Under the pieces are notes generated by a model. That model was not told the origin of the DNA. It was given only the letters and a program-made list of their open reading frames with translations, and ran no database searches. From Magnaporthiopsis rhizophila (Eukaryota; Ascomycota; Sordariomycetes; Magnaporthales; Magnaporthaceae), in the NCBI GenBank assembly GCA_003049465.1, contig PYSS01000021.1, forward strand, positions 317,400 to 381,399: a stretch of 64,000 nucleotides of DNA, given 5' to 3'. Both the position numbers and the translations under genes were made by a program. Below, piece after piece: positions 32,540 to 44,792 of this stretch (positions are counted from its first letter, which is position 1; every line of letters starts with the position of its first letter).

Positions 32540-34816
32540 ATGGAGACCGTTGTATTTGACGAGAGCCCGCTGGCTGAGTATCTGAAGGGTGTGTTCTCCC
32601 CCGAGGCCGCTCGTCCTCTTCGCACCCTGCCTTTGTCTTTCAGTTTAGCATTTGCGACTGGGCTGGCCCCTTCTTTTTACCATTGCGCAGCTCAAAGATG
32701 GCACCAACCACGACATCAACCATCTCGCGCCTTTTCTCTGTACTAACTACGTCACCCTCGCTGGCTATTATAGACGAAGACGACGACGACCAGGGGACGC
32801 ACACCTGGGCGCAACCTGCCGAGCCCGAGTACAATGTCGACACGCCGCCGCCCAGCCCGCCAATGGCATCCTTTGCGCCTGGAGGGGTGCCCATTGTGAA
32901 GAGGCGCTTCCGCAAGAAGCTGGAAGCCCTGAGCGTCGAGTGTCCCGAAAACATCAAGCTGTCGTCATCCTTCCGTAGTCGCTACTCGGTGAGACACCTA
33001 CCTGGCTTTCCCATTGGCCCTCCCGTCGTCTACCACCCTGTCCCGGCAGCAGGTCAACTGACATGGCTCGTCCAACAGAGTGCCGTCGCATCACGCATCG
33101 ATCGCGCCGAAAACGCCAAGTTCCTCGAGAAGTTCCGTTACACCGTCGTCGCATCTCAGCTACTCGGCGGCCACTCGATTCTCGGCGCTCAGCACACACC
33201 GTCGCGCCCCGGCCAGGGGTCGGAGCTGGCTGGGGATGACCGACACCTAGTCGGGTCGGGCCTTGTTTGGACTGTGGCCGGCGCCATCGCCATCGCATGG
33301 GCAATGAACTGGGTCTTTAGTGGTGGTTTCTCCAATCTTACCAGGAAGCGAGTTCTCGCCAGCTTGGTCGTCGTGGCCCTGACGGCTAGCGTCGGAAACG
33401 CATACATTCGCCAGCGCTGGGCCAGATACGTGAGGGACCAGGCGCTAGCCGAGGTCACGACATTTACAACGGCGTCGCAAGACTTTGACAGCGTCGTGAG
33501 CGCGGCCGTTGCCCTTGTCCAAGAGGTGGAGCTCGTGTCACGCGGCTACAGAATGTACGCCTTGTTTCATTCCCTTGCCTGCAAGCCTCGGTCGCGAGAC
33601 TCGAGTTGTTTCCGGAAGCATCTCATGCTGACCATCCTACAGAAGTGCGCCACTGCCGCCGATTAGCCGAATGGACGAGCGAAGCCAAACTCGCCGCTGC
33701 GTAAGGCTGCGCAAGGCGCTCAGGATATGCTTTGAGGACTGCATGCCCAAGTATGTGCAGACGTCCGACGTTGTCAAGGACTTCTCGGAGCAACTGGATC
33801 TGGAAAAGTACTACGACATGTACGACATTAGTCACCTTGACATGATGGACGCACTACAGGGCTACACGGCGGCAGAACTTGAGGACCTGGAATCTCTGCG
33901 AGCCTTCAAGGTGGTGGCTTCTAGATTCCACACGCTGCGCAAATCGTTCCTTTGTGCTCTGCTAGCACTCGAAGTCAAAGGAGATAAGACGGACTTTTTG
34001 CGATGGACCACGGTCGTGGAGAGTCTCAAAAGTCTGAATGATGTCACGAGCACTGCCTACGAACGCCTTGCTACAATCCTAAGGGAGGAAGAATGTAAGG
34101 ACTCCCAGCCAGATGCCTCTCACATCTGTCGGAGCTTCTCGCTGACCAGCTTTACAGCATTCCCGGTCCTCCCGACCCCCAAGATGCCATTGTCGCCTGG
34201 AAGGGAAAGGTGGAGGTCGCAGATGAGGAAGCTGAGCTCGCTCTCATCAGGCATTCGTGGCCTGCAGGCCAAGATGACGCTTTTGAGAGAGGAATCAGAC
34301 CGGGTTCTGAACGAGGCCGAGGACGTGTCGGAGCTGGGACCGAACCTCATGTCCCAGTACGACTCGATAGGACAGGACCTCAAGATCTTGGTGCAGGCCT
34401 GGGAGGAGGGCAAGTCTGCTTTGGCATCAGGAATCGACCGGAACGAGAAGCGGATATCGTCCATTGGCAGCCTACTGTCCCCGGCTCTCTCACTCAGCGG
34501 GCTCACCACGGTCGATGAAGGTGGTGTCGCGGAGGCCCTCAGCGCCCTGAACGGCGAGTCCTCCCCTCTCGCCAGCAAGAGCAGCCCCGAAGCGGATCAA
34601 GAGATATTCGAGGCCATCGCTCTCCCACGCCCTCGGAGCATGCTATCGAGGGAAGAAAGGCTAGCCAAGATGAAGGCGGACCGAGAGAAGAAGGCCGAGT
34701 CAAGAAAGAGCATCGAGAGCGGACGCTTCATGCTCAGAGAGCTAGAAACCGTGCTCAATCTAAAAAACGAGGCTCGGCATCGGAAGAGTGCCTCAACCGG
34801 ACGAGCATCCCTATAA
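32540..34816 (+). CDS. Vezatin-type myosin-binding membrane protein, Inp2-like
   Basis: Likely fungal vezatin/Inp2-family protein; yeast Inp2 is the peroxisomal receptor for myosin V. The five exons are 32540-32588, 32774-32988, 33079-33554, 33643-34094 and 34158-34816, giving 616 residues. The introns are 185, 90, 88 and 63 nt, and all joins keep phase. The N-terminus METVVFDESPLAEYLK and the DTPPPSPP segment are disordered. RIDRAENAKFLEKFRYTVVAS starts the conserved part. Two adjacent hydrophobic spans (VWTVAGAIAIAWAMNWVF and VLASLVVVALTASVGNAYI) form a membrane hairpin. The myosin-binding region follows (EVELVSRGYRI ... LPPISRMDERSQTRR, FSEQLDLEKYYDMYDI, IRGLQAKMTLLREESDRVL). Assignment is by recalled family pattern, so the peroxisomal role is inference. 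Confidence 0.82.
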
Positions 34817-35886
34817 CAACGGGGACCGCCTGAACCGGCAGACGCTTCCACTGCAATGCTTTGCACACGACTTGACGACGTACGACATTCACGCTCGCAG
34901 AACCTCGCGCAAGCTTCCCTTACCAGTACCCCTTTGTCTATTTCTTTTTGTTTTTGGGATAGAGATGCCATCTTTTGGATTGCGCCCTCGTTATCTAATT
35001 TTCTTTGAATATCTGGTAGCCATCCCCACGACGAATAGTGGGCAGGTTGCTTATCCACTGTGCTATTCTTCCCTTGTTGGCTTCTCAGGCGCTTACAGTC
35101 ATTGCTTCCTCTCCTTTATTCCTTGCTTTGCTAGATTTTTCAAAAGATTTTACAAAAACATAACTTTAAGCCCCCACGCCAGCAATACCCCCACCATCAT
35201 TGTATAGAACCGACAGACGGGATGGTAAATTTCATTTGTCGTTTGGAGAGAGGAGCATAGCCTCCCAGGGACCGTACGGTGTACATAAGCTCATACTGCC
35301 TCTGGCCATAGAGACGCTAGTATTTAGTAGCGGTATTGTAATCATCAATCACAACTGCTCATTGCCAGAAATTTCCAAGTCCAAATCAATTTTGGTAGAC
35401 CAGGACAATGCCAGGCAAGCGGAGGGCGAGAAGCACTGAGACGAAAGGGGCATGGAGGCCAACACGTGATCATGTGATTGTGTAATTTTGGTGTCGCCCC
35501 GCGATGGCCCCGCGTTCAATGCTCGCAGCACAGAGACGCGCCGCGAGAGCATAAGGCGCGTGCTAAGGGGTTTTCTCCCCACTTTTACCCGCATATGGAC
35601 TTGGATTATCTCTTCCACAGCCAGCCCCCCACGACGGCCTTTCGTCACTCCCTCCAGTTACCACGGCCACGGCCACGCCCAAAAATCACACGCGAGAACC
35701 TCTCCGAAAGATCACTCCGATCAGACTGAATAGCCGTTGTAGCCATTTAATAATCTCCGCAAAGTATGTGAGTTCCTGGCATGGCGCGACCCATCGCTCC
35801 CCGCCTTGGTCCCACGAACAGCATCGGCGGCGCAACCTGATTCTGGATCTAACGTGACGTCCACTTGTCCTCAGTCAACCGCAAAC
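34817..35886. other. Intergenic region upstream of PCNA
   Basis: 3' flank of the Inp2-like gene followed by the PCNA promoter. No gene was seen. Confidence 0.4.
35536..35694 (+). promoter_or_regulatory. ACGCG (MCB-like) elements upstream of PCNA
   Basis: ACGCG occurs at 35536-35540 and 35690-35694, about 350 and 195 nt before the PCNA start. MBF binds ACGCG-core sites at G1/S genes in yeasts. Here they are supported only by motif and by the gene they precede. Confidence 0.35.
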
Positions 35887-36908
35887 ATGTTGGAGGCGCG
35901 CTTAGAGCAGGCCAGCGTCCTGAAGAAGGTATATTCCACGGCGTATCCATATATTCCTAGACGCTTCCCTCTGGACGCCGAAAACTGACGGCCCCCGGCG
36001 CGGACGACAGGTCGTCGATGCGATCAAGGACCTGGTCCAGGACTGCAACTTCGACTGCAACGATTCGGGCATTGCATTGCAGGCCATGGACAACTCGCAC
36101 GTGGCGCTGGTGTCGATGAGCCTCAAGGCCGAGACGTTCTCGCCCTACCGGTGCGACCGCAACATCGCGCTGGGCGTCAACCTGACGTCCCTGACAAAGG
36201 TGCTCCGCGCGGCGCAGAACGAGGACCTCCTGACCTTCAAGGCCGAGGACGCGCCCGACACGCTCAACCTGCGATTCGAGAGCTCCGAGAACGACCGGGT
36301 CAGCGAGTACGACCTCAAGCTCATGGACATCGACCAGGAGTACTTTGGCATCCCTGACACCGAATACACCGCCACCATAACCATGCCCAGCGCCGAGTTC
36401 CGCCGCATCTGCACGGACCTGATGGCCATGTCGGACTCGGGTGAGTGAAGTACCTACGGAGAGAAATGGGGAGAAATACAGATAACAGTCGAAACCCTTG
36501 ACTAAACTTTGCGCAACCACGAGACAGTGAGCATCGAGGCAAACAAGGACGGCGTCAAGTTCTCGTGCAACGGCGACATCGGCAGCGGCGCTGTGACGCT
36601 GCGGAGCCACACCAACGTGGAGAAGCCGAGCGAGAACATCGACATCGAGCTGACGGAACCGGTCAGCCTGACCTTCTCGCTCAAATACCTGGTTAACTTC
36701 TGCAAGGCCGCTGCCCTGTCGGGCCAGGTCAAGATTGGCCTCTCGGCCGACCTGCCCGTCATGGTGGAGTACAATCTGTCGGGCAGCAGCTACCTGCGAT
36801 TCTATCTTGCGCCGAAGGTACGACCCTTGTTCTTTGTCACCGGCCCTTCTCTACAATGTGTCATACATATTCTGACAACTGATTTTATAGATCGGCGAGG
36901 ACGAGTAA
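35887..36908 (+). CDS. PCNA: Proliferating cell nuclear antigen (PCNA), DNA sliding clamp
   Basis: Homotrimeric clamp giving processivity to DNA polymerases delta and epsilon and docking many repair factors. The exons are 35887-35928, 36011-36440, 36528-36817 and 36891-36908; the introns are 82, 87 and 73 nt, and the product is exactly 259 residues, near the family length. MLEARLEQASVLKK joins VVDAIKDLVQDCNFD, followed by DSGIALQAMDNSHVALVSM. The interdomain connector region is SENDRVSEYDLKLMDIDQEYFG. Domain 2 includes SIEANKDGVKFSCNGDIGSG and PVSLTFSLKYLVNFCKAA. The protein ends LRFYLAPK-IGEDE, with a six-codon last exon (including stop). The acceptor at 36527 is chosen because it yields SDSVSIEA. 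Confidence 0.97.
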
Positions 36909-37793
36909 ACGGATTATGCCCGGTACATCGTTTTGCGATATTGTGTCCATTCCATTCCATCGAGGCGCGGCGCCAGGGTTTTTGGCTGTTGGGTTGGAGA
37001 AATCAACACTGGGATATGGAAGAGAAACATGTACTCCGAGATGGCTCCTTCCTCTGCCCTGGATAAGGGCGATCTCGGGAGGTATCAAACCCCGTGATCT
37101 GGAAGATGGCATAGAGCAGCGCAGTGCAGATCTAAGACGCACGTTACCCTATATTCACAGTAGGTTATTCGTGTATGGTAATGAAGATTGATGTTGAGAT
37201 GATCTAAGGCGTTGGCTTCTCCCGTCTCCCGCACGTATCTCTTGTCACATGTATGCAGCTTCCCTCAAGCCCGGGTATTCATTACCAAGTTTAACTCACC
37301 GGCTTACCCAGGAGATGAAAGGTGTGGGATAGGTATCTAGGAAGACGGCACCGTCAAGTTCCCAGCAGCTGCAGGCAGACTCGGGAAAATCTCCCAGTTC
37401 TGGCCGATCTACTCATGCTACGGTGCTGAGTCACGCCCCTGAACATCTTTCGCATTTCTTGGCGCTCAGTTACGATGAATCGGCAGACACCGAAACTTCG
37501 TTGCCTTGGGCTCCCAGACTCTGCAGCGCTGAAACCAAACCATCAAGTCACTTAAGTGACAAAACCGTGAGCGGGGTTTGATCCATGGATTCATTCCCCC
37601 ACATCGCCTGCCCGCTCGGAGACGATAAATCGTGAATTTGAGTTGCAACGGCCGGTCATGGAATGACAGGCGCATCAGGAACGCAAAGACTGCAAGTTTG
37701 CTTCTTCTTCTTCTTCTTTTCGTTGCTCCATCCGGCAGGCATAGGGTGGTCTGATATTGCAGCGGGTCCTCTCCCGTCGTCTTAGTTTTTTTT

Positions 37794-37839
<46 letters not shown>

Positions 37840-38019
37840 GTATCAATCTGACATCTCCCGTCAGTGGCTGACAATTCCCTGATAGGACCGCCATTCTTCT
37901 CTTTGCGAGTATGAACGCAATGCAATGAATCGTGACGCAGAATTTGTTCAAACATACACCTACCTACATAGGTAGTCATCCCTTAAACTGACTGTCAACC
38001 CTGAGCTGGGGACTGCGCC
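36909..38019. other. Intergenic region with simple repeats
   Basis: Gene-free, between PCNA and the HET pseudogene. It contains a CTT repeat, a long T run and a palindromic TACCTACATAGGTAG-type motif (37960-37975). Confidence 0.4.
37701..37838. repeat. CTT microsatellite (37701-37718) and poly(T) tract (37786-37838)
   Basis: Six CTT units are followed about 70 nt later by T9-C-T43, one of the longest homopolymers in the window. Confidence 0.9.
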
Positions 38020-40447
38020 TTACCAGAGACGCACCCGCTGCTCCGTAGGCCCTGCCTCTTCCCACGCCTTCCTGTGCATAACAGCCACCGTCATCCGGTA
38101 TCCTAGCCCGTGGCCGTCCTCCTCAGTCCCGCCGCCTATCACGATGTTTATGAGGCCGCCCCCCGGGCCGGTGCTGGGGAAGGCCTGTTCGTCAAAGAGG
38201 TCGACTTCGCCCTCGACGCGCGAGGGACCTCTGCGGCGGCGTTCGGCGGCGTCCGGATAGGCCGATATGCCGACCATGCGGAATCTCTCCTTTTTCGCGT
38301 CCGCGCTCATATCCAGCCCGACGTATTCGTACCCGGCCTGCTCCCACCACAGCCCGCAGTGGCGGCCGCCGCGGTCGCGGATCCGGCAGACGGCCCGGCC
38401 GCCCCGTAAGTGCGTGCGCCGCGGCTGGGTGAGGTACTCCTGCTCGGGCGATATGAAGAAGACGGATATGGGGAACCACCGGAGCCGTAAAGCTGAGGAT
38501 GCTGCACTTGGGGGGTCTGTCTCGGGTAAAGACTCTGATGCCGGTTGAGACGATCCGGATCATGCCTTGCGAGGGGTCGCCCAGGAGCCTGGCCTTGATG
38601 TTCTGCACCTGCACACTCCGGTGGTCGTGGGGGAGCTTTCCAGCTGCGTTGGTTGTAGGGCTGCGAGGCGTGGAGCTGGTGTGCTGAGGAGCGGCACCGG
38701 CCTGGGATTGGGATTCTGGGCTGGAAGGCTGTTTCCCAGCCTCTGGCAATCCTGCCTCGGGCGCGTCGTCCGCAGTGCCACCGCAGCGATCCAAACCCAC
38801 CTTGTAGTCTGAGAGCAGAGGAATCGGCAGCGGCAGGTCCTGCCCACCGCCCTCCCCCTTGAACAGAACATACTCCACGGGCCCGTCTCACCCCGCCCAC
38901 GACCAGCTCGGGAACTGCGCGTCGGGCGATCCTATGTCGAGGTCGCCGAGCGTGGCCAAGGGCGTGGGCCAGGACGCCGGCCGGGAGGCCCGCGTGGGAC
39001 CCGCTCTCCAGGTGCTTCTCGAGGACGGAGAAGACGCCCGCGAAGCCATTGATGATGTCCGAGTTGAGCGAGAACTCGCGGCGCGTGTAGATCTCGACGA
39101 GGGACGCGTAGATCTTAAATATCCGGCCGAGCCGCTCCTCGGATGGGGCATCCAGGATGTCCGGGAGATGGTCCAACGCGTTCTCTCGCCCGGGTGCGGC
39201 GGCGGGCTCCTCGTCATCGGCCTCGGCAATGCTCTTGCTTGGGTCTGAGCCCGCATAAGCATCAGTGCCATATTCGCTCAGCATGTAACGGGCGCAATGG
39301 AAGTACACTGCATCGCGCATGAAAAAAAGGCACCGTCGGAAGAGCAAATGCTCCTGGAAAATCCAGCCCCGGGTATTCCATTTGGCGATGTCCAGTTGCA
39401 AGTTTAGGGGGCAAGGCCTGAGCATAATCCACAAAGCATCGACCTCGCCACCGCCCTCGTCATCGTCGTCATCGTCGGGATCATGGCCCAGCTCTGGAGA
39501 CCCTCTGGAAACGCGCAATTGCTCAATGTGCTGCGGGCGCCTTGTTCCGGGCGACACGCCCGGCAGGCCGGCATTGGCACTATCGCCGTGGAAAGCAACA
39601 ATAGTCGCAAACGCCTGTCCGTAAACAATGTTCATCTTGGGAATATCTCTGCTCATCTGCTCTTGGTCGTCCTGAACCATGCATATTGCGTCAACCCATA
39701 GGTAGCGCTCACCGATAAACTCGACGAGTCTCATAGCATCCCTGATAATCTTGGGGAAGGACACGCCCGACAAAGAGTTGTGCTGCTGGCGGAGCTCGAA
39801 ATGGCCTTAACCGTTTTGCATATATCCACGTTTCCCCAGACGTAGCCCAACGCAAAGTACCTCTCCCGCAAAAAGGAGATGACCAGACGGCCGCCGCCAA
39901 CATCAATAAAAACCATAAGCATCTCCTCGGCATCGGAAGCCGCCGGGCCGCCATCTTTGCAGCGTGTGCCGTGGTTCGTACCGCAGTCCCGCAGCCACCC
40001 CTTAATCAGCAAGGGGTTCACCTGCTAACCCGTATATACGGCGGCATGCCTGAAAACCAGCATAGCATCGGCCTCAAGCAGCTCTCGACTGCCAAACTCC
40101 CACCACTGCCTGATCGTCAACCCGTAATTATCGGGAGTCGCAAGCCTCGCCATACCGACCGTCTCAGGGCCGTACCTGATCTCCAGCATCGAATCGCCAC
40201 CGGGTAAAGTCACCACCGTAAGCTATATGCCCTGAAATTTCTTATTAATGGCCGCAAGGATCGGATGCAGCTCTTTGGCCTCGGTCATAATAGCAGAAAG
40301 CACAAAATAACAAAAACGCAGTGCATCCTGCAGTACAGCAAGCGGAAATCCCCAAAGCGCAAAGAGGACTTGACTATCGCCCAAGCATACTTGCCTTACG
40401 GCGATGCCGCCCGCAGGGGCTTTGAAACGTCCCTGCACACGCAGCAA
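38020..40447 (-). pseudogene. HET (heterokaryon incompatibility) domain gene, multiply disrupted
   Basis: HET-domain proteins trigger regulated cell death on non-self recognition in filamentous ascomycetes. The family landmarks are readable in order: YFALGYVWGNV (about 39850), ERYLWVDAICMVQDD (about 39700), TRGWIFQEHLLFRR (about 39360), FPSWSWAG (about 38905), EYVLFKG (about 38870) and a C-terminal MTVAVMHRKAWEEA ending at 38020. They lie in different frames. Disruptions are TAG at 40225-40223 and at 40027-40025 (or unrecognised introns there), a frameshift about 39801, a frameshift about 38950-38972, TGA directly after WSWAG (38890-38888, where the family usually has Trp) and a frameshift about 38471-38487. 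No single intron model repairs these. The N-terminal boundary is uncertain; 40216 or 40021 are alternatives. Confidence 0.8.
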
Positions 40448-40494
40448 AGATCCAGGTTGGGTCTCCTGCCTGCCGCCTGGGCCTTTTCAACGGC

Positions 40495-42231
40495 CTACTG
40501 CTCAAATCTTTCTTCTAGCATAATAAAATCATACGAGGGGCGCAAACCGGGAAACTCGTATGGGCTGTATCCTTGCATCCCACCATACAAACCATCAAAG
40601 TCAAAGGCGCCGGGGCTAGCCTCTTCGTCAACTGCTAGCCAGGGTTTCTCAAAACTGCGCGCTCGGAGCCACCCGCTTCACATTGGACCGACCCATCCTT
40701 TTGCATCGCCTTCTCTTTTCCCTTTATCGAATGCGAAATATCTCGCTCAAAAAGCGTTTCGGACTCCTCAATAGCGTTTGCAATAACACGAAGCCGAAAA
40801 TGCCATTTCTTATAAACCTCTTCCAGCGCCAGCATCGAGTAAGTACCGGTCTTCCAGGCCAAAGTGAAATTATCGGCCAGCTCGCAAATCACCTGCCGTC
40901 TCATCTCGCTCTCAACAGCGGCTTTCGTGATAGCAACCAGGAAATTCTTCAACTGCCACACCCATTCGGCGGAGTCGGGAAATTTAGATGGACTCGTACT
41001 TTCGGCCCTTTCAGCCGCCGTGGCATCTCGCTCGGCTAGCATGACTTCATAATATCCAACAAGCGTCAAACAATCGCAAACATTCTCCGTCTTCTTGTAG
41101 CGCCTTGCCAAAAGGTCGCAGATTATAAGCTGGAATTCCTCCCTCTCTGATATAGCGGTGGGCATAATAGGTAAACACTTTGTCAAATCGTGGATCGCTT
41201 TATCCAGCTCCTCTATGAAAAAAGAAACATATGCAACAGATGTGTGTAGGTAATCGGCATACTCGCATAGCCGCCTTGAGTGTTCTGTGCTGCAATCGGG
41301 TAAGGCCTCGATAAAAAAAAAAGCCGTGTAATAAACCGAATTCTTAAGATTCTCGATCGCCCGGTCCCGGCCAAAGTTCTCTTCGAAAATCGTCTGTGCT
41401 TGGAGAAGATTCAAAATACCCTCCAGAATATCACATCTGCTCTCATTATGTAGCAGCAGGGCTTCAAGGCCTGTCTTGCATAGCCTAAGCGCCTCGTCGA
41501 AATCTTCCCGTAAACAAATACGCACGGCCTTCCTGACTGCCACGAAACCGAGATGCGAGTAACAATGCCACGCTGTATAGGCCCTGGCGCCACGCTCGCT
41601 GCCATCGCCTTCACAAGCGTCCCCGCCTCCGTCTCCAGGGCGCTGTCATGGGCCAGCTGAACCCTCTATCGCATCTGGAAAACCATGTTGCTAAGGATAA
41701 TAACATGGTTCTCGGAGCCCTCATCAAACCTTTTGTACGCCACCCTCGAATATCTATCGCCTCGTCCAAATCCTCCAGCTTACGCGAATGGTAATACCAA
41801 CACGTAAGGGCATAAGCTAAATAGCCGAGGATGGATAAATACGCCTTGGAACCATGCTTCGCCAGCCGCAATGCCTCGCGCCCTGCATGGACGGCCATAT
41901 CTATGGCATGCGGAGAAAAACGGAAGGAGGCCATGTACTGCGATGTACGCGCCTGGCACAGCAGATCGAGATATACGGGGTAATCGGGCGATGATCGAGG
42001 CGCCTTGCAAAGGAGAGCCTCAAAATGCCCAACTGCATAATGAAGAATCGCTTCGCTCCGAAGGTCCCCGAACGCGCTGACGAAGGCCTTGGACAGATCG
42101 AAGCGCAGCGCGATCTCTTGGCTTGGAGGGATTAGACCCGTCGAGAGTGCTTGTTGCATGCGCGCTTCGCATCTCTCCACATCGGCGAGGGCAGTAGCCC
42201 GCTGCTTGTCGTCTAGGGGGGGAGTCGGCAT
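40495..42231 (-). pseudogene. Tetratricopeptide-like repeat protein gene, multiply disrupted
   Basis: A helical-repeat protein resembling the fungal TPR proteins found with HET/NLR or CHAT genes. Two long blocks are readable: from MPTPPLDDKQR (42231) to LEDLDEAID, and from the CYSHLGFVAVRKAVR region (about 41560) to GGSERAV. Repeat-like helices include EALRLAKHGSKAYLSILG, EALRLCKTGLEALLLHN and ELDKAIHDLTKCLPI. Disruptions are a frameshift about 41741-41750, TAG at 41668-41666, a frameshift about 41581-41595 and a frameshift about 40650-40675, after which a tail ending SYDFIMLEERFEQ stops at 40497-40495. It sits on the same strand just upstream of the HET pseudogene, with the two remnants only about 50 nt apart. 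They may be remnants of one locus or one fusion gene. Confidence 0.7.
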
Positions 42232-43298
42232 CCCTGCTGCTCGATGGATATTGGCACGGCTCGTGAAGATGGCCAAAACGGATGAAGCAGAAACGAATGC
42301 ATGCTTTGGGGGAAACTGGCACGAGTCTAGGGTGATGCGTGCCTCAGCCTGAGCGGGGTCATGATGCTGCCCAGTGAGGGATAGGGCAGGTAAGCACAGC
42401 CTCGTTTCCGACCACACGAACCTCTCACTGGCTCGAGACGGGCTCGGCGCAGGACTTTGCAAACCATACTGCCCGAAAGATACTCAAACCTAGGTATGCA
42501 ACGCTAGGAGGCGGATGTTGTAGGTTGATTGGACCTTTTTGTGTAAAAACACATCGTTATGGATTAAGAAAACACGGAGCGAACGTTGAGCTCCGCCGCG
42601 ATTCCGTAGTGAGACTTTATACGCCGGGGGGCTGTATCGCCTAGGTACTCCACGTCGTACAGCGGAAGTTGGAACCTATACACGAGTTAAACCCGTAAGA
42701 ACGGAGTGGGGATGGCTATGAAAAGGGCGTTGCTCTGCATTTTCCCCAAAATGGTGGTAGAAATGATCAAATCCCTAAGCATTTTTAACAGAGGTGAGGT
42801 GGACTTGAATTACAGCGACGATGCTGACCCACCTGCAGTAACCCACGTGGGACGCCAAGCAAAATGGGTTCCGTGGGTGACGGGTTTCTACATCCATACG
42901 GGGAAAGCCCAATTTTTGACAACGCAAAAGCGTGTGAAAGGGCGTGAAAAAGCCCCTTTTTGGCGTTTTCAAAACTGGCTGTACCTAGGTATCTATTCAC
43001 TTTCCCTTTCTCGGTCGGTGCCTTTTAAACCGCTCGTTTTCGCTCCCAGGTCTTCTGTTGAAACGGCTACAAAGTCGTCACCCTTCCTCGGCCGTCTCGG
43101 GCAAACTAAGATCTAAGCCTTGGCATCTGCGACTCATCCGCCCGGTTCACCCGCGCTTACCCGCGGCGCACCGTCACCGGACCAGCTCGTCCTGGGATCC
43201 GAATATACACCTACCCACCCAGGTACCTAACAAACCTTATCTCTGACTAGGCTGCCGGAACGAACATCAACAAGGAAGACAAGAACAAAACAGCCGCC
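42232..43298. other. Intergenic region between decayed island and pyridoxal kinase
   Basis: No gene is supported. Three CCTAGGTA-type motifs occur (42488-42496, 42639-42648, 42981-42993), plus one at 43209-43229. Confidence 0.4.
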
Positions 43299-44792
43299 AT
43301 GTCAAGTCTAATGGTCCCGGAAACCCGGGTATTGGCCATAGCCAGTCACGTAGGAAACACCCCTGCTGTACCCCCCTTCCCGGCCATAGCGCAAAACTGA
43401 GTGCTCGTCGCTGACACATGTGCGCAGGTCGTTTCTGGGTAAGCTCTGCTTCGCCAGGCGAGGCTTTTTCAGCGAGGATGCCTCTGTTGACAACGCGACT
43501 CAACAACAAACAAACAGAAATGTGGGAAACAAGATCGCCGTTTTTACCATGCAATCCCTCGGCTGCGAGGTCGCGGCGCTGAACACAGTGCAGTTCAGTC
43601 GGTTTCTTTGCATCCTTTTTCCCTTTCTCTCTTGTTGGCTGAAAAAAAAGGGGCGTCACAGAGGCAGAAGGCGATGTGCGCGGATCCCCTCCGTGGCCAG
43701 AGGTGTTGTTGTGTAGCTAACAACTTTCTTCCGACGGGATGGGAGGAGGAGGAAATTTTCTTCCCCTCTTCCCGCCCGTTTTCCTTGGTACCTTTTTTTT
43801 TCTACACAGGTAACCACACTGGCTACAAGCAATGGAAGGGGACCCGGGTCTCTGCCGACGAGATCTCGGACCTCTGGGAGGGACTGAAGCAGTCGTACCT
43901 GGACAGCTTCGACATGATGCTCTCGGGCTACATTCCCGGCGCCGCCGCCGTCGAGGCCGTGGGCCGGATCGCGGTGGAGCTTAAAGCTAAAGCCGCGGCC
44001 GCGGGCTCCGCGCCGGGCAGCTTCTTCTGGGTGCTGGACCCGGTCATGGGCGATAACGGCACGCTCTACGTGGCGCCCGACGTCGTGCCCGCATACAAGG
44101 CGCTGCTGCGGCACGCGGACCTGATCCTACCAAACCAGTTCGAGGCCGAGGTGCTGTCCGAGGTCGAGATCGTGGATGCGGCCTCGCTCGAGCGCGCCGT
44201 CGGCGTGCTGCACGCCCGCTCCGGCGTACCCCACGTCATCATCACATCCGTCTCGCTGCCGCACCCGGACCACCCGGAGAAGTCCATGTGGGTCGTCGGC
44301 TCGACCAGGACGTCCGACGGCCGCCCTCGGATGTTCAAAATCGTTTTTCCCGCCATCGACTGCTACTTTAGCGGCACCGGCGATATGTTTGCCGCCCTGA
44401 TGGTCGCGCGCATGCGCGAGGCTGTCCACCGGGACACGGCGACACAAGCAGCAGCAGCAACAACAACAGTACCGCTCGGCGACTGCGCATCTTGGATCAG
44501 CGACGACTCGATCGACGCGGTGGACCTGCCGCTCGCCAGGGCGGCCGAGAAGGTCCTCGCCACCATGCACGAGGTCCTGACCAAGACGCTGGAGGGCATG
44601 GAGGCTGAGATGGCTCGTGTCCGGGAGAAGCTGGCAGCGGCGGCAGCAGCAGAGGGCACGGCCGCGTCGGAGGAGGAGCAGGCCAAGGTTCTTCGGCTGC
44701 ACCGGTCTAGGGCGGCCGAACTGCGGCTGGTGCGGAACCTGGAATCTCTGAGAAACCCTAATGTGGCGGCACTGCGCGCTGTGAAGATGTAG
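43299..44792 (+). CDS. BUD16: Pyridoxal kinase (Bud16/PdxK), with an 11-nt micro-exon
   Basis: Phosphorylates pyridoxal and related vitamers to the B6 coenzyme form in the cytosol. The exons are 43299-43349, 43428-43438, 43518-43597 and 43810-44792 (374 residues). The second exon is only 11 nt (GTCGTTTCTGG). It supplies the VVSG of the conserved SHVVSGNVGNK substrate-binding segment and is flanked by CAG and GTAAGC; skipping it would lose this motif and the frame. NTVQFSNHTGY is rebuilt across intron 3 (212 nt). WVLDPVMGDNGTLYV, LPNQFEAEVLSEVEI and the ATP/anion-hole FSGTGDMFAALM are intact. The C-terminal end is extended by an Ala/Glu-rich coiled-coil-like stretch. Confidence 0.93.

Noticed and set aside
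37796..37838. Poly(T) as a retroelement tail
   Set aside because: No reverse-transcriptase remnant or target-site duplication was noticed nearby; homopolymer runs are frequent in this window.
38020..39773. Calling the longest open frame (39773-38307) as an intact 488-residue HET protein
   Set aside because: After about 38960 that frame loses all family resemblance while SPDAQFPSWSWAG appears in another frame, which indicates frameshifts and not a genuine C-terminus.
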